DNA from: GWA2-46-10 sp964361435
GTDB taxonomy: Bacteria; Patescibacteriota; Minisyncoccia; UBA6257; Colwellbacteraceae
NCBI GenBank assembly: GCA_964361435.1
Contig: CAYIAN010000006.1
Coordinates: forward strand, 1 to 21,152
Reading direction: 5' to 3'
Length of the DNA stretch: 21,152 bases
Position 1 is the stretch's first letter, and every line of letters starts with the position of its first letter. Shown one piece after another: positions 13,158-20,542 of the stretch. The translations under genes were made by a program, and so were the position numbers. Below the pieces are notes generated by a model. The model worked only from the letters and a program-made list of their open reading frames with translations. It had not been told where the DNA came from and ran no database searches.

Positions 13158-14951
13158 TTAATCAGAGAGTTTGTATACGAAGATGGATTTCCCAACTATA
13201 AAATCCGGAGAGGTTGGATTATTCAACCATCGGTATTCTTTTTCAATATCTCGGGTAAAGCCGGAAACGGCTGGGGCGGTTGCGATTTGAAGTTCGTTGA
13301 TTGATATAGCCATCCATTCTATGCCGCTTTCAATTGGATTGCCGAATTCTGAATACCAAGGAATGGCTGTCTCTCCCATATAGTATTTAGGGGAACCTCC
13401 GCCGAAATAGTGAATGCCCATCTTTTGAATATTGTTTTGCTCTACGAAGGCAGCTAGACGTTTTAGGTCTTGTCCCCAGTCATAGTTTGAATCGGTTGCG
13501 TAACGCCAACCGCTGTCTTTGTCCACAAGATCGTTGAAGTAGGGAAGATAGTTGGGAAAAGCCGTAACAGCAATGGCTCCTTGCCAGATGAAAAGGAAGA
13601 CAACCATGGCCGACCTTAACTGTTTTTTGTATTCATCTTTTAGGGCGTGCTTTCTCAAAACTCCAGTTGCCAGGATATAAATTAGAGGAAGAATTGGGAT
13701 TAGATGACGCAACCCGATATTTAAAGGACTGACTACGCTGTATAGTACGTATATCCACACAAAAAGCATTGCAGAAAATTCGTGAAGATTAGTATCCAAA
13801 TACTCGCGGATGGTCGGGGTACGTCTAAAAAGCGCTTTGACTGCCGCAAAGAGGGCAAAGATTATTCCAAGCCCAACCAAGATTAACATTGGCAAGGTCT
13901 CCTTGAGCGCGTATATAGTTGGGAAATACCATGGGCCACCCGTCTTGCTCACATCGCCCATAAAATACAAAGTATTATCTTCACTGCTGCGCTTTAGAAC
14001 CATCAGTATTCCAAGAAGATACTGAGCGTATGGCCTGAGGATTGGTTTGTCGGATAACCAGACGGTGGTATCGGCTAGGTAACCAAGAGGAGGATTCTCG
14101 AAGTTTGCATCTCCAATAATAGCTGTTGTATCAGAGAGTTGTTTTTTTGGGGGATTGTTGGTGCTGATGAGGGCGTATAGCGGGTATATAACTAGAGCTC
14201 CGATAGTGAATATTAAAAACAATCTTTTGAGGTACGTGAAAATTAACGTAAAGGCGTGTCTCAACTCATGTTTATCTTTGTTGAATCGAAGGAGTGCATA
14301 GATTACAGCCATCACTAACATGTGTCCCACGAGTATCAATGCCGAGAATTTAGTAAGTTGGGCAAACCCAAATGCAATGCCCGCTATAATCAGAGTTTTC
14401 TTATTGGGGGATGTTAAATAGCGATTAAAGTAATAAAGAGACACAACGACTCCCAAAGCCGCGGCCACATCGGTTGTAACGTAGTGACCATGGGCCAGGA
14501 AGTGGGGAGAGAGAGCCACACCGATTGAGGGGAGAAGGGCCCACCAATTTCCCATAAGCTCTCTGGACCAGATGTATACAAAAATAATAAGAAGCAGAGT
14601 TAAGACCATAGGGCCAATACGAGCCCACTGAATAATCTGATCTGCATCGTTGCCTGACTGGTAGAGAAATACGTTTCCTATATCCCATTGGCCGTTTACC
14701 TCCTCAGTCCAGGCTGGATCGTCTGTGGGGAAATTCAGATCCAAGAAAAGTAGGGGTATACCAGCAAGCATTTTAACCAGTGGTGGGTGTTCCGGATTAA
14801 GGCGGTAATCGAGGTTGTTGAGATACGAATAACCAGCTGGAATATGGGCCAATTCGTCCATAATTGCGGATTCCTGCAAGGAAGAGAAGACCATCAAACC
14901 CAAAGAAAGGGCAAGAATAGAAACTAATATTATTCTACTTGCGAGATGCAT
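13158..14951 (-). CDS. GT-C glycosyltransferase, PMT/ArnT-like membrane protein
   Basis: A polytopic membrane enzyme predicted to move a sugar from a polyprenyl-phosphate donor to an extracytoplasmic acceptor. The 597 residues have an N-terminal membrane helix (5-23), then the first outer loop with the GT-C acidic motif: D32-E33 in MDELAHIPAGYSYL, and NPEHPPLVK at 52-60 (family N-x-E-x-PPL). Ten or more further hydrophobic helices fill the middle. A C-terminal soluble part includes NYDWGQDLKRLAAFVEQNN and GWRYATDSNYDWGQD, a signature often seen in bacterial PMT-like proteins. The GT2 enzyme at 8097-8840 could make its lipid-sugar donor; that link is inferred. It is the only confident protein gene on the minus strand and is transcribed from the palindromic -10 at 14957-14969 with a leader of about 5 bases. 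Confidence 0.85.
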   Translation of the reverse strand: MHLASRIILVSILALSLGLMVFSSLQESAIMDELAHIPAGYSYLNNLDYRLNPEHPPLVKMLAGIPLLFLDLNFPTDDPAWTEEVNGQWDIGNVFLYQSGNDADQIIQWARIGPMVLTLLLIIFVYIWSRELMGNWWALLPSIGVALSPHFLAHGHYVTTDVAAALGVVVSLYYFNRYLTSPNKKTLIIAGIAFGFAQLTKFSALILVGHMLVMAVIYALLRFNKDKHELRHAFTLIFTYLKRLFLIFTIGALVIYPLYALISTNNPPKKQLSDTTAIIGDANFENPPLGYLADTTVWLSDKPILRPYAQYLLGILMVLKRSSEDNTLYFMGDVSKTGGPWYFPTIYALKETLPMLILVGLGIIFALFAAVKALFRRTPTIREYLDTNLHEFSAMLFVWIYVLYSVVSPLNIGLRHLIPILPLIYILATGVLRKHALKDEYKKQLRSAMVVFLFIWQGAIAVTAFPNYLPYFNDLVDKDSGWRYATDSNYDWGQDLKRLAAFVEQNNIQKMGIHYFGGGSPKYYMGETAIPWYSEFGNPIESGIEWMAISINELQIATAPAVSGFTRDIEKEYRWLNNPTSPDFIVGKSIFVYKLSD

Positions 14952-14956
14952 TTATC

Positions 14957-14969
14957 TATAATGATTATA
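14957..14969. promoter_or_regulatory. Symmetrical bidirectional -10 element
   Basis: TATAAT-G-ATTATA is a perfect 13-base palindrome centred at 14963. It gives an exact consensus -10 on both strands. The plus-strand copy ends 11 bases before the ATG at 14974; the minus-strand copy ends 12 bases before the ATG at 14951. Both mRNAs would have leaders of about 4-5 bases. I see no good -35 at 16-18 bases on either side. Confidence 0.6.
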
Positions 14970-14973
14970 CACG

Positions 14974-15276
14974 ATGAGAGAGCTTAAATGGACAATTCAC
15001 GCCAAGGCTAAGATGGGTTACTACCGCCTTTCTGAAAGCAGGGTGAGGAGGGTTATTAAAACTCCGGAGCGTATAGAGGTTGGCATAGCGGAGGGAACCA
15101 TTGCCCTAATGCAGCCCAATGGAAGAGGGAAAGGTGAACACGAGATTTGGGTGATGGTGAAGGATTTAAAAGGGGAACGGAGGGTTATTTCCGCCTGGCG
15201 TTATCCTGGACGCACCGTTAAGGGAGAGCCTTTGCCCGAGGAGATTCTGAAGGAGTTCAGGGCTGTTATCCTTTGA
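14974..15276 (+). CDS. Small conserved-type protein, possibly DUF4258-like
   Basis: A 100-residue soluble basic protein of unknown function. The N-terminal WTIHAKAKMGYYRLSESRVR is like the DUF4258 pattern (HA-x-x-RM-x-x-R-x-is-x-x-x-V), followed by a KTPERIEVG turn, an EIWVMVKDLKGERRVISAWR beta pair and a helical EEILKEFRAVIL end. DUF4258 proteins are small alpha/beta folds sometimes linked to toxin-antitoxin loci, but there is no obvious antitoxin partner next to this one. It is transcribed alone from the palindromic -10. Its TGA stop lies within the -35 of the downstream cassette promoter. The start ATG is the first one after the -10, and there is no SD. Confidence 0.6.
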   Translation: MRELKWTIHAKAKMGYYRLSESRVRRVIKTPERIEVGIAEGTIALMQPNGRGKGEHEIWVMVKDLKGERRVISAWRYPGRTVKGEPLPEEILKEFRAVIL

Positions 15277-15301
15277 CGAGAACACATTTTTGTTTTATAA
15301 A
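15273..15301 (+). promoter_or_regulatory. Promoter of the two-gene cassette
   Basis: TTGACG (15273-15278, 5 of 6) is followed by exactly 17 bases and TATAAA (15296-15301, 5 of 6). The predicted start near 15308 gives a leader of about 53 bases with a hairpin and a full SD, unlike the short leaders elsewhere in the window. Confidence 0.6.
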
Positions 15302-15316
15302 GTACTCACGTCTGAA

Positions 15317-15349
15317 CCTTGAGTCCAGAAAGTGGACTCTCCAAGGAGG
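15317..15349 (+). promoter_or_regulatory. Leader hairpin partly covering the SD of the 33-residue gene
   Basis: CCTTG-AGTCC (15317-15326) pairs with GGACT (15334-15338), a 3-base bulge CTC, and CAAGG (15342-15346). The SD AAGGAGG is at 15343-15349, so the outer helix hides its first four bases; the alternative pairing GAGTCC/GGACTC leaves it free. The ATG is 11 bases after the SD. Confidence 0.45.
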
Positions 15350-15360
15350 GAGAGAAAACC

Positions 15361-15462
15361 ATGAAGGTTGTGAAGGCTATTGCCCTGAGCGTCGCCTCGT
15401 TCATTGCGGGATGGATGCTCGGTAGTCGTAGGGAAGACGACAAACAGACCAAAACGAGGTAG
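15361..15462 (+). CDS. 33-residue single-pass membrane peptide, unknown function
   Basis: A short gene beginning MKVVKAIALSVASFIAGWML. It has a lysine-containing N-terminus, one hydrophobic helix at about 5-22 and a polar, charged tail (GSRREDDKQTKTR). Support for translation is good: a perfect AAGGAGG SD 11 bases upstream, a canonical promoter and a closely following second gene. I do not recognise a family. Its form (N-in helix, charged tail) fits a small membrane anchor or regulator, and it is also the form of type I toxin peptides, but nothing shows toxicity and no antisense RNA is evident. Base and codon choice (GTC, CTG, GCC, CTC) is GC-richer than the flanking genes, suggesting a different origin. 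Confidence 0.6.
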   Translation: MKVVKAIALSVASFIAGWMLGSRREDDKQTKTR

Positions 15463-15470
15463 GGGAACGC

Positions 15471-15824
15471 ATGCCGTTGAGTGACAGACACATCATGTAT
15501 ATGTGTCGTGCCGGTCAACTCACGGCCGGTGCCACCATTCGTTTCGAAGGAGAGGAATACGAGGTGTGGGGCGTGAGCGCCCTACAATTCGACGGAACCC
15601 GCGTTATCTCAACAGTTGGTCCAAGCACGAAGGACATAGTCGTTCACGACGACGAAGAGATTTCTGTGATTGGGGCTGCGCTGAGAATGCAGGTGCCAAA
15701 AGGAAGCCCCGTGACTCTCGAAAGCGTCTGCGAATCAGGTGTATGCCCCCACGAGTTGTCTCGGGGAGTCATGCTCAGGGAGCTTTGGTCGGGTGATGGA
15801 CCGTTCTCTCTTCGTGGATACTGA
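15471..15824 (+). CDS. 117-residue protein of unknown function, cassette gene 2
   Basis: The start ATG at 15471 follows the 33-residue gene by 8 bases and has a purine-rich AGGGGAA upstream, so the two are probably co-translated. The sequence is acidic with no membrane segment. Strand-rich stretches (GATIRFEGEEYEVWGV, DGTRVISTVG, DIVVHDDEEISVIG) suggest a small beta barrel or sandwich. Later come a valine/proline-rich part and two cysteines in VCESGVCPHEL. I recognise no family. Codon use is GC-rich (GTC, CTC, ACG, CGT) like its partner and unlike uvrB downstream. A competing frame (15503-15796) is open only because of the base composition. A strong hairpin begins 14 bases after the stop. Confidence 0.65.
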   Translation: MPLSDRHIMYMCRAGQLTAGATIRFEGEEYEVWGVSALQFDGTRVISTVGPSTKDIVVHDDEEISVIGAALRMQVPKGSPVTLESVCESGVCPHELSRGVMLRELWSGDGPFSLRGY

Positions 15825-15837
15825 TGTTTCAACCGGC

Positions 15838-15878
15838 GCCCCGGGCGCTAGGCACACTTGTGTCTGGCGCCCCGGGGC
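15838..15878 (+). terminator. Long GC-rich hairpin closing the cassette
   Basis: GCCCCGGG-CGC-TAG-G-CACA (15838-15856) pairs with the complementary strand ending CCCGGGGC (15871-15878). The stem is about 17-18 bp with one bulge, two wobbles and a tiny loop. The following CATTTGTGCTTT is T-rich but not a clean T-run, so it may be a terminator or a 3'-end stabiliser. Confidence 0.6.
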
Positions 15879-15896
15879 ATTTGTGCTTTATGGGGA

Positions 15897-15961
15897 TTGT
15901 GGAAAGAAATAAGGGGGCGTAAAATGGCTCCACACCCCCTTATATAAGACAAGAAGGGGGG
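15897..15961 (+). promoter_or_regulatory. uvrB upstream region: promoter, inverted repeat and SD with alternative pairings
   Basis: A possible promoter is TTGTGG (15897-15902), 17 bases, TAAAAT (15920-15925). The -10 lies between the arms of a perfect 9-base inverted repeat, ATAAGGGGG (15909-15917) and CCCCCTTAT (15935-15943). The SD-like AAGGGGGG (15954-15961) is 8 bases before the uvrB ATG, and CCCCCTT can pair with it as well as with the upstream arm. It could be an operator at DNA level or a leader switch, depending on where RNA starts. Confidence 0.45.
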
Positions 15962-15969
15962 ATTTCTTC

Positions 15970-17985
15970 ATGTTCAAATTAGTTTCCGAGAATAAACCGG
16001 GAGGAGATCAACCGAAAGCTATAAAGAGTTTAAGTCAAGGCATTAAAAAGGGATTGAAGCACCAGGTTCTTTTGGGTGTTACGGGATCCGGGAAAACCTT
16101 TACGGTGGCGAACGTAATTCAGGAGGTGCAGAAATCAACTTTGGTGATTGCACATAATAAAACCCTCGCAGCTCAACTTTGCAATGAGTTCAGGGAACTG
16201 TTTCCCCACAATGAAGTTCACTATTTTGTCTCTTATTATGACTATTATCAGCCTGAAGCATATATGCCAGGCACAGATACCTATATTTCAAAAGAGGCCC
16301 ACACTAACGATGAGATAGATAGATTGCGCCATGCGGCCACTACGGCTCTATTAACCAAAAAAGATGTGATTATTGTAGCGTCAGTTTCCGCTATATACGG
16401 TTTGGGCTCACCGGAGTTATATAAAGAGCATATTTTGCATTTCAGGGTGGGGGATAAGATTTCCCGGGAAGAATTGGCTCGCAGGTTAATCAAAGTGCAG
16501 TTTGTGCGTACCAACGCCGATTTGAAAAGAGGCAGTTTTCGCTTGCGAGGCAACAATTGGGAAATTATGTCCTCCCACGATGATATGATTTATAACCTGC
16601 TAGTTGAAAAAGATACGATCAAGGAGATGTATGTAATAGATCCGGTTAAGGGGTTTAGCTATGAGAATACTCCTCAAGTTGAAGAAATATATATTTCCCC
16701 AGTCAAGCACTACATCACCCCGGAGGAACAAACCGAAAGTGCCCTTAAGGCAATCCAAGCTGAACTCAAAGAAAGGCTGGCTTTATTTGAGAAGACAGGA
16801 AAGTTATTGGAAGCTGAAAGGTTGGAACGCAGGACAAGGGGTGATATCGCGATGATTAAAGAAATCGGATATTGCAATGGTATTGAAAACTACTCCCGTC
16901 ACTTGGACGGACGCGCTGCCGGAGAACCACCAGCCACCCTCATTGATTATTTCCCCAAGGACTATCTGTTGGTAATAGACGAGTCTCACGTGACGGTACC
17001 TCAACTGGGGGGCATGTATGAAGGGGACGCCTCACGTAAGCGCACTTTGATTGAACACGGCTTCCGCCTTCCTTCAGCCGCTGATAATCGGCCTTTGCGT
17101 TTTGGGGAATTTCAAAAGAGGGTTAACCAGACGATATATACTAGCGCTACACCCAGTACCTATGAAATGGAAAAGAGCGAAAACACAGTAGAGCAGATTA
17201 TTCGTCCTACCGGGCTGGTGGATCCAAAGATCACTATTAAACCAGCGCGAGGGCAGATTGAGGATTTGATTCCAAGACTCACGGGGAGAGTGAAAAAGGG
17301 AGACAGGGTACTTGTTACGACCCTCACCAAGAAGATGGCGGAAGATCTTAATGACTATCTCCACGATCAAGGGTTTAAGGTAAACTACCTGCACAGTGAC
17401 GTTCAAACCCTTGATAGAATTAGGATTCTTACGGGTTTACGGCGCGGAGATTTTGATATCTTAGTTGGAGTAAACCTTTTGCGCGAAGGATTAGACCTAC
17501 CAGAGGTATCTCTAGTTGCTATATTGGATGCCGATAAGGAAGGATTTCTGCGGTCGGAAACGGCTTTAATCCAAACGATTGGACGCGCGGCCAGGAATGT
17601 TGACGGAGAGGTTTTAATCTATGCGGATTGGATAACGGGATCGGTTAAGCGGGCAGTGGCAGAGACGGAACGCAGACGTAGACTGCAGATTGCTCATAAC
17701 AAGCAACATGGCGTTACGCCTCAAACTATAAAAAGAGCCATTAAAGACATATTGCCGGAACTTGATCAATCCAGAGAGGAAAAGATTGAAGAGATTTTGA
17801 AGCTTGAAACTAGTGCGCTGCCTCAATCGGAAAGACGCCTCCAGGAAATTTTGAAGAATAAGGAACGCGAGATGAGGGAGACAGCCAAGGCGTTGGATTT
17901 TGAATTGGCGGCGATCCTAAGAGACGAGATATACGTACTGAAAAAAAGGTTGAAGAAGAAAAGTAACAAACATGGCGCAAGATAA
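15970..17985 (+). CDS. uvrB: Excinuclease ABC subunit B (UvrB)
   Basis: The damage-verifying helicase-like subunit of nucleotide excision repair; it is loaded by UvrA and recruits UvrC. The 671 residues match the family length. Visible are Walker A GVTGSGKT (36-43), the beta-hairpin region YYDYYQPEAYMPGTDTYISK (89-108), VASVSAIYGLGSPE, the DESH box (D337-H340) in LLVIDESHVTVPQLGGMYEG, helicase motif V/VI elements (GVNLLREGLDLPEV, QTIGRAARN) and a C-terminal UVR motif (about 618-655) that contacts UvrC. The start ATG has a strong but wobble-containing SD. It overlaps uvrA by 14 bases and heads the uvrB-uvrA-uvrC operon. Confidence 0.98.
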   Translation: MFKLVSENKPGGDQPKAIKSLSQGIKKGLKHQVLLGVTGSGKTFTVANVIQEVQKSTLVIAHNKTLAAQLCNEFRELFPHNEVHYFVSYYDYYQPEAYMPGTDTYISKEAHTNDEIDRLRHAATTALLTKKDVIIVASVSAIYGLGSPELYKEHILHFRVGDKISREELARRLIKVQFVRTNADLKRGSFRLRGNNWEIMSSHDDMIYNLLVEKDTIKEMYVIDPVKGFSYENTPQVEEIYISPVKHYITPEEQTESALKAIQAELKERLALFEKTGKLLEAERLERRTRGDIAMIKEIGYCNGIENYSRHLDGRAAGEPPATLIDYFPKDYLLVIDESHVTVPQLGGMYEGDASRKRTLIEHGFRLPSAADNRPLRFGEFQKRVNQTIYTSATPSTYEMEKSENTVEQIIRPTGLVDPKITIKPARGQIEDLIPRLTGRVKKGDRVLVTTLTKKMAEDLNDYLHDQGFKVNYLHSDVQTLDRIRILTGLRRGDFDILVGVNLLREGLDLPEVSLVAILDADKEGFLRSETALIQTIGRAARNVDGEVLIYADWITGSVKRAVAETERRRRLQIAHNKQHGVTPQTIKRAIKDILPELDQSREEKIEEILKLETSALPQSERRLQEILKNKEREMRETAKALDFELAAILRDEIYVLKKRLKKKSNKHGAR

Positions 17986-20542
17986 AATCATTATTAAGGG
18001 AGCAAGAGAACACAATCTAAAGAATGTGAATCTTGAGATACCTCGAGACAAGATGATTGTTTTCACGGGCCTCTCTGGATCGGGAAAATCATCTTTGGCT
18101 TTTGACACCATTTTTGCCGAAGGACAGCGCAGGTATATAGAAAGCCTCTCGGCGTATGCGAGACAGTTTTTAGGGAGGTTGGATAAACCGGATGTAGATG
18201 AAATAGAGGGACTATCGCCTGCAATTTCCATTGATCAGAAAAGCCATTCTTCAAATCCACGCTCCATAGTGGCAACCATCACAGAAATATACGACTACAT
18301 GCGCGTGCTTTTTTCTCGTATCGGTAAACCGCACTGTGTTGAATGCGGAGCTGAAATCAAGCGTATGAGTAGCGGGGAAATAATCGATGCCATCGTAGGC
18401 GCGGTCAAAGACAATAAGAGCACGAAGGAATTGGTGATAATGGCGCCGGTTGTTGTCGGAAGAAAAGGAGAGTATTACCAACTGCTCTACGATTTGCTCT
18501 CCTCCGGCTTTACGGAGGCCAGGGTAGACGGAAGATTTCGATCCTTACGTGATCGGATAGATTTGGCTCGACACAAGAGACACAGCATCGATCTAGTTAC
18601 GGACAAGATCTCGGTCAGTACGGATTTCGCTAGTAAAGACGGGCGTTTGAGGCTGGCAGAGGCCGTGGAGATGGCCCTTAAATACGGGCACGAGACAGTA
18701 AAGATTCTCCTCAGCGAGACCTTAAGCGGTATTTATAAAGGCTCTAAGGAGGTTAAGGCTAGTGAACAGGAGTTAATTTTTTCAGCTCGTTTTGCCTGTC
18801 CCAAGGATAACTTTTCTTTTCCCGAGATAGAGCCAAGGCTTTTTTCCTTCAATAGTCCCTATGGTGCTTGCGAAGCGTGCCACGGTTTGGGAACGGAAAG
18901 CGTTTGGTCAGAAAAGGTTTGTGAACAATGTGGAGGGAAAAGGTTGCGCAAAGAAGCTTTGGTAGTTTCCTTAAGTGGGAAAAGTATCGTGGATGTTACC
19001 GCTCTTCCCATATCAAAAGCCATTGAATACTTTGAATCGTTGAAAAATTTGCCAGCACAAGAGAGGGAAATTGCAGAGGCCCCCTTGAGAGAAATTAAAT
19101 ACCGTCTGCAGTTCATGAATGATGTAGGTTTGGAATATATCACCCTCGACAGAAAAGCCGGTAGTCTCTCTGGAGGAGAAGCCCAGCGCATTCGTCTTGC
19201 TTCCCAAATTGGCTCAAGGCTAGTTGGTACTTTATATATTCTAGATGAACCAACGATCGGTTTGCACCAAAAAGATAACGACAAATTGATAAAAACCTTG
19301 CACGATCTTAGAGATTTAGGCAATACCATTATTGTCGTAGAGCACGACGAGGAAACAATCTACGCTTCAGATTATTTGGTGGATATAGGTCCGGCTGCTG
19401 GGATACACGGTGGGAATATAGTGGCACAGGGAGAAATACCGGCGATTTTGAAGGACAAGAGTAAAAATTCCCTTACCCTTAGTTACTTGAGGGGCGATGA
19501 GAAGATTCCTGTGCCCCAGAAAAGAAGAGAAATCAAAAAACCAGCAGACTTTTTGAAGATAAGGGGTGCTAAGGAAAACAATTTGAAGAATATAGACATT
19601 GATATCCCACTGCGGAAGTTTGTAGCTGTCACGGGAGTTTCTGGTTCTGGAAAAAGTACGTTGGTTTACGATGTGCTTTATAAGACTTTGGCTAATAAGT
19701 TTAACCGGGCGAGTTTTGCGCCGGGGAAGCACAGTGCATTACTGGGTTTGGAATATCTAAATAGAGTGGTGAACGTTGATCAATCTCCGATAGGGCGTAC
19801 GCCGAGATCAAATCCTGCAACGTACGCAGGGGCATGGAGTCACATCAGAGATTTGTTTGCAGCCACTCCAGAAGCGCGTTTTAGGGGGTACAGAACCGGA
19901 AGGTTTAGCTTTAACGTCAAGGGAGGAAGGTGTGATAACTGTGAAGGACACGGCCAGATTGCGATAGAGATGCATTTCTTGCCTACGGTTTACGTAAAGT
20001 GCGAGATTTGTCGTGGGAAGAGATTTAACCGAGAAACTTTAGAAGTTACATATAAAGGGAAAAACATCTACGATGTGCTCGATATGACCATAGAAGAGTC
20101 GGTGAAGTTTTTTAAGGATATTCCCTGGCTTTACGACAGGCTAAAAATTATGGAGGAAGTAGGCCTTGATTATCTCAAACTTGGACAATCTGCGACCACC
20201 CTCTCCGGAGGAGAGGCACAACGTATAAAACTTTCTAAGGAATTAGGAAAACGGGATACACGAAGAACTTTGTATATGCTTGACGAGCCTACCACCGGCT
20301 TGCATTTTGAGGATATAAAGAAACTTTTGATAGTCCTACAAAGATTGGTGGATAGGGGAAATACGGTGTTGGTAATAGAACACAATCTGGATGTAATCAA
20401 AAGCTCAGATTGGTTAATAGACCTAGGCCCCGAAGGGGGAGATGGGGGTGGCAGAGTTGTTGCGGAAGGTACACCAGAAGATATTGCAAGAAATAAGGAT
20501 AGTTACACGGGTACGTATTTAAGAAAAACCTTAAATAAATGA
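17972..20542 (+). CDS. uvrA: Excinuclease ABC subunit A (UvrA) lacking the insertion domain
   Basis: The dimeric ABC-type ATPase that finds DNA damage and loads UvrB. At 856 residues (family about 940) it has two ABC modules: Walker A GLSGSGKS (33-40) and GVSGSGKS (555-562), signatures LSGGEAQRIRLA (399-410) and LSGGEAQRIKL (744-754), and Walker B LYILDEPTIGL and LYMLDEPTTGL. The UvrB-binding domain (about 130-250) is present, as is the DNA-binding zinc module 2 (C654-C657 ... C677-C680). Zinc module 1 reads CPKD (C276, D279) where the family has CPxC, then C300/C303. Between GLG (305-307) and CEQC (317-320) only about 10 residues remain where E. coli has about 120, so the insertion domain is missing. 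It overlaps uvrB by 14 bases and uvrC by an ATGA. Confidence 0.98.
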   Translation: MAQDKIIIKGAREHNLKNVNLEIPRDKMIVFTGLSGSGKSSLAFDTIFAEGQRRYIESLSAYARQFLGRLDKPDVDEIEGLSPAISIDQKSHSSNPRSIVATITEIYDYMRVLFSRIGKPHCVECGAEIKRMSSGEIIDAIVGAVKDNKSTKELVIMAPVVVGRKGEYYQLLYDLLSSGFTEARVDGRFRSLRDRIDLARHKRHSIDLVTDKISVSTDFASKDGRLRLAEAVEMALKYGHETVKILLSETLSGIYKGSKEVKASEQELIFSARFACPKDNFSFPEIEPRLFSFNSPYGACEACHGLGTESVWSEKVCEQCGGKRLRKEALVVSLSGKSIVDVTALPISKAIEYFESLKNLPAQEREIAEAPLREIKYRLQFMNDVGLEYITLDRKAGSLSGGEAQRIRLASQIGSRLVGTLYILDEPTIGLHQKDNDKLIKTLHDLRDLGNTIIVVEHDEETIYASDYLVDIGPAAGIHGGNIVAQGEIPAILKDKSKNSLTLSYLRGDEKIPVPQKRREIKKPADFLKIRGAKENNLKNIDIDIPLRKFVAVTGVSGSGKSTLVYDVLYKTLANKFNRASFAPGKHSALLGLEYLNRVVNVDQSPIGRTPRSNPATYAGAWSHIRDLFAATPEARFRGYRTGRFSFNVKGGRCDNCEGHGQIAIEMHFLPTVYVKCEICRGKRFNRETLEVTYKGKNIYDVLDMTIEESVKFFKDIPWLYDRLKIMEEVGLDYLKLGQSATTLSGGEAQRIKLSKELGKRDTRRTLYMLDEPTTGLHFEDIKKLLIVLQRLVDRGNTVLVIEHNLDVIKSSDWLIDLGPEGGDGGGRVVAEGTPEDIARNKDSYTGTYLRKTLNK

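Noticed and set aside
13810..14025. Plus-strand open frame inside the GT-C gene
   Set aside because: No promoter or SD, and it overlaps transmembrane coding sequence whose antisense often appears open.
15503..15796. 97-codon frame overlapping the 117-residue cassette gene
   Set aside because: It has no ribosome-binding site, an unlikely arginine/serine-rich composition, and lies inside the better-supported frame that has an upstream partner, spacing and terminator.
17972..20542. UvrA shortness as an assembly frameshift
   Set aside because: The frame is uninterrupted, both ABC halves are complete, and the shortening is one clean gap at a known domain boundary.
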